A DNA stretch of 64,000 nt from Dioszegia crocea (GCA_001600615.1 BCKK01000007.1:272655-336654); one strand, 5' to 3'; numbered from the stretch's first letter, positions 48,801-60,328 are shown. The notes: a model not told the origin generated them from the sequence alone. Numbers and translations: made by a program.

Positions 48801-51800
48801 ATGATACCCAGATCAAGACATCTACTCGCGCTTCGTCATCTCTCTCGAACACGATCAGTGTCTACCCACTTCGTCCGATCTACATCGACCATCCCCTCTC
48901 CTTCCCCGCTCCTTCCTCTACAAAGCACATTGAGAAAACCACTCTCTCGTTTGCCCATTCTTTCCCGTCATCTCGCTACAGCTGTAGAAATGTATGTACC
49001 CTCCCCCCTTGCCCCAACTCAGGTAGTCAGCCAACATCAGCAGACATGTTCTTCCCCCTCCTCATCCTCAATCTCCTAGCTTACATATTCAGCCCACACT
49101 CCACCACCCCGGCCCTCTTCCCTCCAATCACTTTAGGCTCCACACCACTCATGTCGAACCCTTTCCCCCCAGTCCCTGCCATCCCCAAGGCTGACGGCCC
49201 CGTCAACCTCCGACTCCCACCCACCGATGATCGAGTGCACAAGTACTTCACCCTGCCTAATGGTATGGAGGTGATTGTGGTCTCCGATCCCAAAGCGGAC
49301 AAAGCCGCAGCGGCGATGGATGTGGGTGTTGGGCATTTGAGCGATCCGGAGGATTTACCAGGTTGTGCTCATTTCTGGTGAGCCCCTTCCTCCTTCATCA
49401 GAAATCAGCTGATGTCCCAGTGAACACCTTTTGTTCATGGGCACCAAAACTTTCCCGTCAGAGAATGAATACTCAGCCTTCTTGTCCAAGAACAACGGTC
49501 ATTCGAATGCTTGGACAGCGATGACTAGTACGACCTACTTCTTCGATGTGGGAGCGAATGCCCTCGAGGGTGCCCTAGATCGGTTCTCCGGTTTCTTCTA
49601 CGAGCCTCTATTCAACGAGGTTAGCTGCCCGGTCGAGACCAATCTGAGAAGCTATAACTGATATTCAGGACTGTACCGAGCGCGAAATCAAAGCGGTCGA
49701 TTCGGAGCACAAGAAGAATCTTCAGAATGACATGTGGGCAAGTCAACTTCGCACTTAAGTCTAGAAGACATAGCTTACACCACAGCGCTTCTTCCAAATG
49801 GAGAAACACGTCTTCCGTGCCGACCACCCCTACCACAAATTCGGTACGGGCAACTACGAGACTCTATGGTCGAAACCCAAGGCAGACGGGCGGGATCCAC
49901 GTCAACAGCTTATCGAATGGTGGAAGAAGTACTACTGCGCCAGGCGGATGAAGTTGGCCGTTAATGGAAAGGAAGACGTTGAGACACTTGAGCGATGGGT
50001 GAGGGAACGATTCGAGCGGGTTCCAGTGACGAGTGAGGGTGCGGTCCCTGTTGGTGTGGAAGGTGTAAGGATTGCGTTTGATGAGTCTCCGATGGGTCCT
50101 GAACAGATGGGTGTAAGTTTGCCTCCCACTGGATGAGAGAGGGATACAGGCTGATATTCAGGTGATCACATTCGCCCGTCCCGTCAAGGATAATCGAGGG
50201 CTCGAAATCACCTTCCCCTTCCCTGATCTTACTCACCTATTCAAATCCAAGCCGACAAACTACATCACCCATTTCTTAGGGCATGAGGGTAAAGGTTCAG
50301 TGTTGAGCTACCTCAAGGCCAAGGGATGGTGTAACTACTTGCGAGCGGGGATGGCGCATGGTGTTGCTGGGTTTGATTTCTTCAAAGTGACAGTGGATCT
50401 TACCCCTGAGGGACTTCGTGAGTTTTCTTCCATGCATAATAAGTCAAAAGCTGACACACAGAACACTGGAACGACGTCGCCCTGGTGATTTTCAAATACA
50501 TCTCCCTTCTTCGCTCCGCACCACCTTCTTCCCTAATCTTCGAGGACCTCAAACAAATGGCCGAAATCTCATTCCGGTTCGCCGAGAAGCACAAGCCTGA
50601 CATGTACTGCGTGGAACTCACCGCGGGTATGCAAGATCCTGTCCCGCGTGACAAGATCATTTCGGCCAAATGGCTCATTGAGGAGTACAACCAAGAAGAA
50701 TTGGAAAGTACGTTGTTGTACCTTGATCCCCGCAAGGCTGCTATTGGCGTCACGTCGAGGGAATTGCCCAAGGGTGTTGAGGGTGGATTCGACCTCAAAG
50801 AGCCGATTTACGGGACGGAACATAAGCGGATCAAAGTTAGCGATGAGTTTATGAAGGAGGTAAGTGTTCTGTTGGGGCGGTAAGGGTAAGAGCTGATAAT
50901 TTAGGCTATGACGGGTGCTATTCCTGGTGATTTGATCTTGCCGGGACCTAACCCGTTCATCCCTAAGGAATTGGAAGTGACCAAGTTTGACGTAACTTCT
51001 GTAAGTTCAGCCTCGACCGTGACAACAAGGGAAGCAGCTTACATCCAGCCCTCGCTCCGTCCCGAGCTCCTCCGAAACACGCCCCTCTCTCGTCTCTGGT
51101 ACAAGCGTGACGACACATTCTGGCTACCCAAAGCCAACATCGACACCAAACTCACCTCTCCCTTATTCACAACATCGCCCCGAAACGCCGTGCTTACTTC
51201 GCTCCTTTGCGAAGTATTCTCAGACGCAGTGACGGAGGATGTGTATGATGCCGAATTGGCCGAATTATCATTCAGGGTTTACCCCGGTGGAGATTATATT
51301 GGAATCACAAGTCGGGGGTTCAGCGACAAGTTGATGGTTCTTGCCGAGACTATGTTGGGGAAATTGGTCAAGCTTGAGATCGACCAGGATAGATTTAAGG
51401 AGATTGTCGATCAGGTACGTTGTGGCAGTCAGTGGGAATGGGTAGATGCTGATGGAGTAGCTTAAATTGATGTGGGAGAACTTCAAGTTGGGGGAACCGT
51501 ATAGACAAGCTGGGTTCTGGGACTCTTATACCACTACGGATGTAGCTTGGACTCAGGCTGAACGGTTGGCTGAGCTTGAGCGTGAGTCAAGTCCTTGCTT
51601 TGGGAACAAGGGGATGGGGCTGATGGTCAGACATCACACCTGCGGATGTGCAGACATTTGCGAAAGAGGTGTTTGGAAGGATGTTTGTCGAGACTTTAAT
51701 TCACGGTAATACTTCTCCCGAGGTAAGCTTCTTCTTCGACCACAGCGATGACCTCAGCTGACAAGGCAGGGCGCCAAATCCATCCAAGATATGATTGAGC

Positions 51801-52875
51801 GTATCCTTGCCCCTCGCCCCATCACCTCGACCGAGAAGAACGGGCATCGATCACTTTTGATCCCTCAGGGAAACTACGTCATTTCTCTCCCTCATCCCAA
51901 TCCGGCCGAAGTCAACAATGCAGTCATCTACCACGTTCACCTCGGCGACTATACCGATCAAACCTTGCGTGCCCGCCTCCAGCTATTCGACCAAATCGTA
52001 AACGAACCAGCCTTTGATCAATTACGGACCAAAGAGCAACTGGGCTATATCGTTCAGACATCCGTCACTGCCCGCGTGGGCAGTCTTGGGTGGAAAGTCC
52101 TCATTCAAAGCGAAAGGGATTGTGTCCATGTGGAATCGAGGATTGATGCCTTTTTGGGACAGGTCAAAGGCTTGTTGGAGAATCTTAAAGAGGAAGAGTT
52201 TGATAGGCATAGGGATAGTCTGATTGCGAAGCGGGAGGAAAAGCCCAAGAACCTTCGAGAGGAGACTGAGAGGTTCTGGGGAAGGATTTCAGACAAGTAC
52301 TATGAGTTTGGGAAACGTAAGTCTTGTGCTTGGATCGTAGAGCTGATTCTTTAGGTCAAACGGAAATTGAACAACTACGAAAGACCACCAAGGCAGATGT
52401 CATTTCCCTACTTGATACACTGATCGCACCCTCCGCTCCAACCCGGCATAAATTATCTACACACATTAAATCAACCTACTCTGGCGTCAAATTCGACATG
52501 TCCTCTGCCCAACCTTTGGTCATGGGGTTCATGAAGCATAACATTGCCGTCGACCAATCAGCCATGGGCGCGCTTATGGCTTCTGCGCCTGATCTTCAAA
52601 AAGTCAAAGATTTCGCTTTGGCCGCTTTGGACAAAGCGGGTGAATTGGCCGAAGGGGTCAGTACGGAATTGAAGGAGATGATTGGGGGGTTGAAGGGGAA
52701 AGCGGCGGGTGAGAAAGTTGCTAAAGATGGGGAGGGGGAGAATGGGGAGAAGTTGGCGGAAGATACAGTGTGGATTAAGGATCAAGAGGAGTTGTTGAGG
52801 TTTAAACAGGGGTTGAAGGGGAGTAGCGCGGCTAGTCCGATTGAACCGATCGAGGTTGGGTCGGCTAAGTTGTAA
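48801..52875 (+). CDS. STE23: M16A metallopeptidase Ste23 / insulin-degrading enzyme
   Basis: This zinc peptidase processes a-factor-type pheromone precursors and degrades short peptides. The chosen start, ATG 48801, gives an Arg/Ser-rich presequence ([20 protein letters not shown]). An intron at 48992-49092 joins it in frame to the M16 domain. The active-site motif is HFCEHLLFMG; its Cys codon is created by splicing over intron 49378-49420. The third ligand region ([20 protein letters not shown], ~49675) and [14 protein letters not shown] follow. Domains 2-4 are present, with the IDE C-terminal signature [16 protein letters not shown] at ~52010 and [17 protein letters not shown]. The length of ~1150 residues fits. 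A charged C-terminal extension carries a Lys/Glu/Gly-rich insertion (~52640-52770). About ten introns are inferred. Alternative starts are discussed under findings. Confidence 0.92.
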
Positions 52876-53098
52876 GGCTGGCGAGGCGATGTTGGCGGTA
52901 GCAGGGATTGAGAAGAAAAGATACGAGAACTGAACATTGAAAAGAGAATAGATAATTCATATGCAATAACACCGATCTGTACTGCACATAACCCATGCTG
53001 ACATGTCCGCTGTCTGACTAGCAGAGCTTAGGCAATGCATACTGCTCCAGAATCTCCAGATGCTCATGGCCATGGGGCTGCACTTGTGGGTGGCGAAT
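52876..53098. other. STE23 3' flank
   Basis: 223 bp immediately downstream of the stop, A-rich at first (GAGAAGAAAAGATACGAG), consistent with a 3' UTR, then merging into the repeated region. No gene. Confidence 0.45.
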
Positions 53099-55100
53099 CT
53101 CAGCCCACGTGTTTATTACGGCATGTGGCGAAAGCGCCCTTCTCCCCTGGTCCAGCTCACCTGGAAAGTCGTTTGGAGGTACTCTGGCTGCACCAAAACC
53201 CCTGCCCTATACATCCTGGCCCCCTCTCTACACTCCAGTTGACCTGGAATCCCGTCCAGATTCGCTGAGAGTTTATTACTACCCTCGGCACGTCTCCCCT
53301 CAACTCCATATTGGCTGGATTTTCCAAGAGAACCGATGCATACGGCCTCTGGTCCTGATGTGCTCGTGCGACACCCAGAATGGCTCTCTCCCCTTCTCCA
53401 GTTTAAATGGAAAGTCGTGTTTGGAGTCGGCCGAGTTCAAGTCCATATAGACGAGTAGGCAAGCTAAGGTTATGCCCGTCTACCGGAATCCCGCAGCCTC
53501 GGCCGATGCGAATTTGACGAGGGGACAACACGTCACTGCTATCGACATCCGTGTAGCCAAAGCCTGACATAACCTTTGTGGAAGAGCCTCTCCTCTCGGA
53601 CCAGGCGAACTGGAATTTGGGGCTTTATGGCAGCCAATCCATCAGGCCGACAAAACGAAGGCGAGGGAGACAGCCGACGCTAGAGGGAGCGAGTTGTAAG
53701 TTGTGCTGGAGATATCTGCTGCCCGTGTGGCGTACATCTTCGATACAGGCCACATACCTCTAGATCGAGCCTGGCCTGACGAGGTCACAGCCTCGTACCT
53801 GACTTAGGCGAAGTGAACGGAGTTGATGTTTGAGATGGCTGGGCAGAAGATCCCATCTGGAACGACGCTGGCGGAAATGACGAACCGAGTCGATATTTGC
53901 GGCGTTATCGACTTGCCTAAGCTGAGTATTTTGGAAAGGAGCATTACTCAACCTCCCGATTGGATTCATCCATATCCCCAAGACCAGTGGGTCCGTTGGC
54001 CACACTGAGATACTACCCTGATGCACCCTAATCCAAGCAGTCTGACTCTCATATCCCCCTCCCCACACTGCATTCCACTTGGAACTCCATCGCGCACAAA
54101 CGAGAGTCAGTATCTGTCATCAGGATGTGTCCCCTGCACTCCATTTGACCTGTAATTAGAGGTCAAAGAGTTGAATAGCTGTGTCAGCTCTGTCCCTGCT
54201 TGAACCGTTGGTTATCATCAGCCATACAGGAGTAGCTCTCCTGCCTCCTTCACTTCGCTTGGGACCCTGCACTCGGAACGAGCCAAGTCCGCGCGTGCAG
54301 ACGAGAGGGCAAGCCAAAAGCTCCAACCAGGCCTAGGCCCTACCAGGATTCTGCTTCGGCCGATGAGCTTCTGTTGAAGGGAGATTGATCAGTGCTGTCA
54401 ATATCACTGAGCCAGGCGTCGACTGAGTACTGGTCGAGGGGCTTCTCCTCTACTTCCCAGCGGACTGGAATCTCGGATATCTTGCAGACGAAGGGAGGCA
54501 CGTCAATGCCAACTCAATGTTAGTACTGAGCCGATCTCATCTAAGGCAGTATATTTCTGTTGCTCGTGCCGCGTGTGCTGTTGATTGGGGGCACACGCCA
54601 TGGCTCAGCGATAGCGCAGCATCGCAAAGTAGCGTAAATGACTAGGGCGTAAGGGACTCGTGAACTGAGTGGAATTCCTAGGCGGGAAATCCCACCTGGA
54701 ATCAACTCGGGCGGAAATGGAGAACCGGGTCGGAGATTTGCGGCGTTATCGACAAAGCTAGGCTGAGTATTTCGGAAATAAGCCTATGTCCGAGCATTCC
54801 TCACTCGATCCATCCATATCCCCACGATTGATGGCTTCGTGAATCGCACCGAGACATATACGATACGCACCTTAATCCCAGCAGCCTCATAGCATCATGT
54901 TCCCACATCTCAAACTCACAGACACCTGGAATACCAGTCAAACTCCGATGCATGTCTGACACCGCCAATGATGGCGTATCCCTGCACTCAAAGCCACTCG
55001 GGATGTCTACCCGAACGAACAATCTAGAATTCGGTGAGCTCAACAGATCCACCGGTAGGTCTGGACCGGTGGCCCTATTTGACGTCAGCACAGATCTGGA
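53099..55100. repeat. Decayed tandem duplication, unit ~850 bp (two full units plus fragments)
   Basis: Blocks recur at a constant spacing of ~840-860 bp. GGCGTTATCGAC occurs at ~53901 and ~54742, with surrounding CGGAAATG..GAACCG.GTCG. CTTCTCC-type sequence followed by GAACTGGAAT recurs at ~53600, matching GGACTGGAAT at ~54461. GCCTCGGCCGATG at ~53493 matches GCTTCGGCCGATG at ~54352. GACGAG..GGCAAGC is at ~53450 and ~54300. A third, truncated unit begins ~54925 (CACCTGGAATACCAGTC). Within a unit, a shorter block is also repeated (CCTTCTCC...TGGAAAGTCGTTTGGAG at ~53139, like ~53392). The copies are too diverged and too full of stops for a protein frame. Unit boundaries are approximate (about 53240, 54075 and 54925). 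Confidence 0.65.
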
Positions 55101-55123
55101 TGGTCTTTCCCGAAGCGACTCAC

Positions 55124-56629
55124 CTAAAAGGACCGGAGATTGCAGGGTTTACCATCTCCGCATGTATTCCACTCAGGGGATGAAGAACAGATGCCCAAGC
55201 AGAATGATTGTCCGCAGCGGTCGCACATAGAATACCCAGCGGAACAGGCCAGATTACACAAATCTGGAGATCAGCATTTTGACGATGAAAGGACTCACCG
55301 CACATCATCATGACCATGACCGCGTCGGTCCGATGTAACCCAGGATCACTCTGCATAGAGTGACTCAGGTCCTCAGAGAATGTATCCGGTCGCATAGGCA
55401 ATGTAGCCTCATCGTATCGAGGCTGGTACGATTCCTCAATCTCATCGAGACCCTCGGCAGACTCGGTGTCGACAGATTCGAACGGAAGGGGGTGGTCCTT
55501 TGCAGGGCCGGGAGAAGACGCATATGGGGCAGGGCTAATGGCTGGTTCGTTTCCTGGATTCACCCTAATGTCAGACGCGTCGTCGTTGAAGCTTACTGAA
55601 TGGCGCGAGTACCCGCATGTAGACAACCCTCTCCGTTACCGAGTTGACTCGTGTCCAAAGGTTGACCGTAGATGCAGGCTCCGCCCAATGGGGTGCCCAC
55701 CTCACGACAGCAGAGATTCCGAACATTGTGCGCCTGTCTGATCACTGTGGCATTAGCTTGTTACGCTGAAGGTGCTCACAGTCATCCGAGACTTCCGGTC
55801 CGACGCTATCTCCCGCATCCCCCGCTTCACCGCCCAAGTCTTCATCACGCTCGCTCGCTTTTCCCTGTCCAACACTCCTTGCTTTTTTACTCGGTCCCTC
55901 TTCCAATCCCTCCACTGCAGTCCGCTTTCGTGTCGGTGTGACTGTATCTGTGTCCCCAGAGATAACTCTCCCGCCTCCCTCATCAAAGGCATCCTCGATG
56001 TGATCCTCCCGCTCCGGCTCCGCCGTCTCCAATGCCTCTCCAGACTCCTCCGTCATAGCGGTAATGTCATCAGGAACAATACCATATTTCGCCTCCAATA
56101 TCCGGTAGACATCGGCAAGTTGCTCGGCCAGCTTCCGCTTATGTCTCTAAATACGATCCAAGCGTTTGCGAAGAAGTTGCGAGGTGATGCGAGGTTTCGC
56201 CCACCGTTTAGAGAACAAAGCCTTGATGGCTTCACAGCTGGGGACGATAGGTAGGCGGATCTGTGTTTCGATAAATTCGTTCTGTTCAGAAGTCAAGGCG
56301 AATTTGAAAGGGGCGCATCCGGTTAAAGCGCCGGACGAATGATTATGGGGTTGCGATGATGCCTGCACCGTCCACATACCGGTGGGCAGTCGCACGAGGG
56401 TCATAGCGCGGAGGCAGCGTGTCATTTTCGGAGCGACATTATTGATGTTGCCGCCTTTGGGAGTGGGCTCGCCCGACCTCTCACAGTATAGCGCCCATTC
56501 CTCATTTCCGCTGGGTTTGAATCTCGCCTTAAAGTTCCATCCTCTTTTGAGAGCCCAAACTCTCACCAAAAGATGGAGCAGGTCTCTAGAAGTTTGCTCG
56601 GGAATGGAAGGATGTGTGTCTGTAGACAT
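55124..56629 (-). pseudogene. FAR1/GCM-like DNA-binding protein with cysteine-rich tail, in-frame TAG
   Basis: ATG 56629 (MSTDTHPSIPEQTSR) opens a 160-residue segment with a FAR1/WRKY-GCM-type zinc module: YCERSGEP, TRCLRAMTLVRLPTGMWTV and PHNH, spaced C...C-x22-HxH, as in DNA-binding domains of Mutator-like transposases. An in-frame TAG at 56147-56149 then interrupts the same reading frame, which continues as RHKRKLAEQLADVYRILEA into an acidic, Lys/Arg-containing region (to ~55780). After short introns (55745-55779, 55565-55596, 55264-55298), the C-terminus is a dense cysteine cluster: CDLCNLACSAGYSMCDRCGQ, then SFCLGIC and three more Cys. The stop is at 55124. No transposase domain is present. 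It may be a nonsense-mutated gene, a readthrough gene, or may use an intron I cannot identify. It adjoins the tandem repeat. Confidence 0.55.
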
Positions 56630-56850
56630 AGCATTTGTTGTTTCGGTCGATAGCTATCAGAGTGGTCGCAGGCCTGACCTCCAACCTCCAGGAGTAGTAA
56701 GCGTTTGACATGGTTAGAAGTTAGATTGATGAAGCTTACCCGAAGTGGGCAAGATGACGTAAAGCAACCTACATGCATCATCGACTAGTCGCCAGCTTGT
56801 AACGAGCCCTTTTGCCATTCACCTACAAGCTTAGCCCGTCAATATACACC
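56630..56850. other. Divergent promoter
   Basis: 221 bp between the FAR1-like gene start and the F-box-like gene start. It should hold both promoters. No specific motif is recognised. Confidence 0.4.
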
Positions 56851-59267
56851 ATGAACGTCGTCCCCAACTTCTTACGCGGCCTACTGGGGAATGCCGGCCC
56901 CACCACCGAAGCCGAACAACTCGGAACATCCCCATCCGACCTAAACTCGAGTCGGAATCGAGAGCGGCGAGAATCATTCGGACGAATCGCACCGCGCCCG
57001 ACTACACCTGCGCCATATGACAGTCCAGACCCATCTGGAAAATGCTGCATTGTTGAATTACCCGAAGACGCCTTAGTCAAGATATTCAAGGATCTCGATG
57101 GGGTGTCGTTGGCGAGGAGTATGCGGGTCAGTCTTCGCGCCCATTAAAAGCAGAAGCAAAAGCTAAGACTGCCGCAGGTCTGCAAGACAATCAACGATCT
57201 CCTCACCTCCAATCCCCACTTGGCGCTTCAGAACCTCTTGACATTTTCCTCTCTGCGTCTAAATCCCCACGCAGTGATTCCATCCCGCACGAACCTCCTT
57301 ACTCCACCTTCGCCTGCTGAGCTATTGGCGCGTCTTCGGGATAAGCTTGATCGGTTCGCCCGGCTAGATCCGGCCCGGACTGTATCGATGAGGCTTCAGG
57401 AGACTGAGGGGCGGCTGTATGAGTATCTCGAGGGGATCCTGTTGAAGTCTGTGGGGATGAGGACGAGTCTGCCTACTACGCTGGGGATATACGATTTGAG
57501 GGGTGTGGGATCATTGCAGGGGCGATTGGCTGGTGCTACTGGGACTGGAGGTGGGAGTCAGGTTGAGGAAGGATCTGAAGAAATAGGAGGAGGAGATGGA
57601 GAAGGGCTGGGCGAAGAGGATGAGGATGATTGGGCGGACGTGGAAGAGGGGGATGAAGTGGTTGAGAAGATTAGAAGGACAAAGACTTTTGGCTTTACAG
57701 TGGCTGAATTTGCGGTGGATCCTGGACAGGATCTACTTGTTCTGGTTGAAGTCCTGTGAGCTGCGTTGTGCCTTGGAAATAGGTGTAGAGACCATAGCTG
57801 ATACTCAGCCCGCAACCACCACGCCAATATCAGATCCGATTCCACCTTCTCTCGCTTGAGACACTCGAAGCGCACCCGCTTGCCAGTCAGCCTATCCTCG
57901 AATGGCCCAGTACTGTCACTCGTCGAGATATCAGCCTCGGATTCCAGATCTGCGACGATGGGCTGTATGTCCTCAACCACAATTTGAGATCACAATCGAA
58001 TGATCAGCTGTATGGGTGGCAATGGACAACTGGGCGCTTAGCAATTGTGCGTACCCCTTTTTTGGATCATATTATGCAGAGACGCTTCAGCTGACTGGTC
58101 AGACTCTCAAAGCCTTCCCTACACAGACATTCGAATCTTTCATCCTGCTCAGCCCCAACTCAATCCTCATCCCGACCATCATCACCCACCTAGATCCAAC
58201 CTCTATGACGCAGGACGACCTCGGCGACCCCACCGATTTGACTTGGACACATCATCTACACCTCTACGCCTTTCCCCCTCTCTCTTCCGCCCCTCTCATA
58301 TCAAACGAGCCCACACCCCCACCTCACTCCGTCACCCACATTGCTACATTCGATTTACCCAAATTCGTCGTTGACCTAATGGACGAAATGCCTCCACCAA
58401 GAATGACGATCCGGACTGATCCTCCACCTCGACATACTTTCCCTACACACCCGGTCGAGTCTGTTCAGCCATTCGTACCCACCCCGGAATCTGGTGTGAT
58501 CATTATGGAGTTTTACTGCCAAATGCCGGATGACGAGTTTCCTCGATATGTTCTGGCTTGTCCTAAGCGGGCTCTTATTCAGTATCTGCCCGCTCCGACT
58601 AGTCCGCTCCTGACGCAGGGATGGCCTAGGCAGGCGCCGGTTGTCAAGTGGGAAACTTTGGCTCCGAAGGTTAGGATGTTTGGGCCCGACATGATTGCGA
58701 CCTGTAAGTCTTGACGAGTGACAGGATATTTGGACAGGTCTGACAAAGCAGCATGGGTGTGCTACGTCTATCAAGACAGATATGCTGCATCTACCAGTTC
58801 GAGGCGAGATGAAGATGATCCGGCGGACTATATGGCCAAAGTCAGGTTATACGATTTCAACCCTCTTCGAGTCAAGCGCGAAATATCTCGCCGGGCCATT
58901 CCCTCTGAGGCACCTTCGCAGTCCACCAAGACTCTCAAGCGGAAAGCGAGCAGAGTCTCCCGACCGGTCGGAGCATCAGCCATCGATGGCGAGCAGGATG
59001 GAATCACCCTAATTACGGATGAGACCATCTTGCCTGGGGAATTACCACTAGCGCATGAAGTCAAGACGGGTGCCGAGTTTCCATATACGTTTGCGGAGAA
59101 GGATAGCCAGGCTGAAGTGTGGTTATTGGATGATGAGCGGTTGATTGGGGTATTTGTGAGTTTTGAGATTGGGGTCAAGGGCGGTACATAGGCTGATGTG
59201 GTAGACGCCCGATTTGGAGGGGAAATCAAAGTCTTCCAAGCCGAGGATTGAGGTGATGGAGTTTTAG
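56851..59267 (+). CDS. F-box-like domain protein
   Basis: ATG 56851 (ATACACCATG) opens MNVVPNFLRGLLGNAG and a Ser/Arg-rich leader. An F-box-like segment follows at about residues 70-115: CCIVELPEDALVKIFKDLDG, then SLARSMRVCKTINDLL after a 45-nt intron. This matches the LPxE/D..L..I...L pattern and the C-terminal VC+..N.L. The remainder (~600 residues) is a beta-rich region typical of basidiomycete F-box proteins, with an acidic loop (~57560-57660) and DDGLYVLNHNLRSQSNDQL. Six exons end at TAG 59265-59267 (RIEVMEF). F-box proteins recruit substrates to SCF ubiquitin ligases. The substrate is unknown. The F-box call is good but not certain. Confidence 0.75.
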
Positions 59268-59385
59268 AACTGGGAAGTGGAGGCGATGTTTCAACGGTCA
59301 ATTTAGCTTTATCTCCCTTGGCGTGTGCTGTCGCCCATGTATCATTACGCATAACACCCATCGAGACCTCTTCCGCTAATCAAGA

Positions 59386-59952
59386 CTAATCAAGTACCTT
59401 CCCCATCCGCACATACACTACCGCCGGCCCATCCCCTGTTGGTCCCCGCTTGACGAACCGCTCCTCCTCCAAGACCTCAAATCCCAACTTTGCATAGAAG
59501 CCAATCTGCGTCTCCCTCGCATCGAAATGCAGGAACACGCTATCCCCATTTAGGTCCCTCAACAGTCGGACCGCCTCCGAGAGCAGGGTCCGACCAACAC
59601 CTTGGCCCTGATATTCAGGGAGGACGGCGAATTTGTGTAGTTGGCGATATTGCGAGGGTATGTGTGCAAGGTGAAGTTGCTCAGGATGGGGATATGGCTT
59701 ATCCGTGATTGTCAGACATCCTATTAGGTCTGATGCCGACGTGGCCCTGGGATAGGGACAAGGGCGGAAGGCACCATAGTGTATTGTGGTGGAGAGGGAG
59801 TCGAAAGGAAGGAGCTGGGAGGATAAGGGGACGGAAGGCCAGAGGACTTTGTGTCGGATGGGAGCAGTTTCGGAGGCTGCGATCTGCCGAATGACGATGT
59901 TGGAGTCTATTTGCGCAGCGGAGGGTGGGGGAGAGGGATAGGGGGAGGTCAT
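59386..59952 (-). CDS. GNAT-family N-acetyltransferase
   Basis: A single-exon frame with ATG 59952 (MTSPYPSPPPSAAQ); an in-frame TTG at 59994 is not needed. It shows the GNAT fold: beta4 QYRQLHKFAVLPEYQGQG, acetyl-CoA-binding motif A QGQGVG followed by RTLLSEAVRLL, and motif B VFLHFDARETQIGFYAKLGF. It ends MGKVLD, stop at 59386. At 188 residues it is close to the family size. Acetyl transfer to an amine (a small molecule, or a protein N-terminus or lysine) is expected; the acceptor cannot be told. It converges on the F-box-like gene (118 bp) and is divergent from CHK1. Confidence 0.88.
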   Translation of the reverse strand: MTSPYPSPPPSAAQIDSNIVIRQIAASETAPIRHKVLWPSVPLSSQLLPFDSLSTTIHYGAFRPCPYPRATSASDLIGCLTITDKPYPHPEQLHLAHIPSQYRQLHKFAVLPEYQGQGVGRTLLSEAVRLLRDLNGDSVFLHFDARETQIGFYAKLGFEVLEEERFVKRGPTGDGPAVVYVRMGKVLD

Positions 59953-60328
59953 GGAGGGTTTCTTCTGTGCGCGCGGTCGACAGGGGAAGGTCAATTTGGG
60001 GGGATTTTACGGGCCGAAGCAATCTGCCAAGATCTGAAGAACAGTCATCGATGTCAATTTGGTCGTAGCAACCACGTCGATGATGCACTTTGTAGATTGG
60101 AGATGTCCACGATGACTTGTTGTCCATTTGGAGATTTTCAGTGACTCGGTGTATCGTTTTAGCCGAGATTTAACCGAGGCAAGCGGGTGGCGACGCGTTA
60201 GAATCAGGCACCAAGTCGCGTCAGTGATTGACGTAAAGACCAGTCCAGTCGACTTTCCATCTCTCCATCTGTATAAGCATTTCGTTAAGGTAATCTTGCC
60301 CATATCTAGCTACTTGCTACTGCCCGAC
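59953..60328. other. Divergent promoter between GNAT and CHK1
   Basis: 376 bp. The middle portion has TAGCCGAGATTTAACCGAGG and GCGACGCGTTAG; ACGCGT at ~60193 is an MCB-like element (MBF site) about 135 bp before CHK1, which would suit a cell-cycle-regulated checkpoint kinase. Function is inferred from sequence only. Confidence 0.4.

Noticed and set aside
53035..54068. Frames within the tandem repeat (both strands)
   Set aside because: None persists between repeat units; stops and frame changes show they are not conserved coding sequence.
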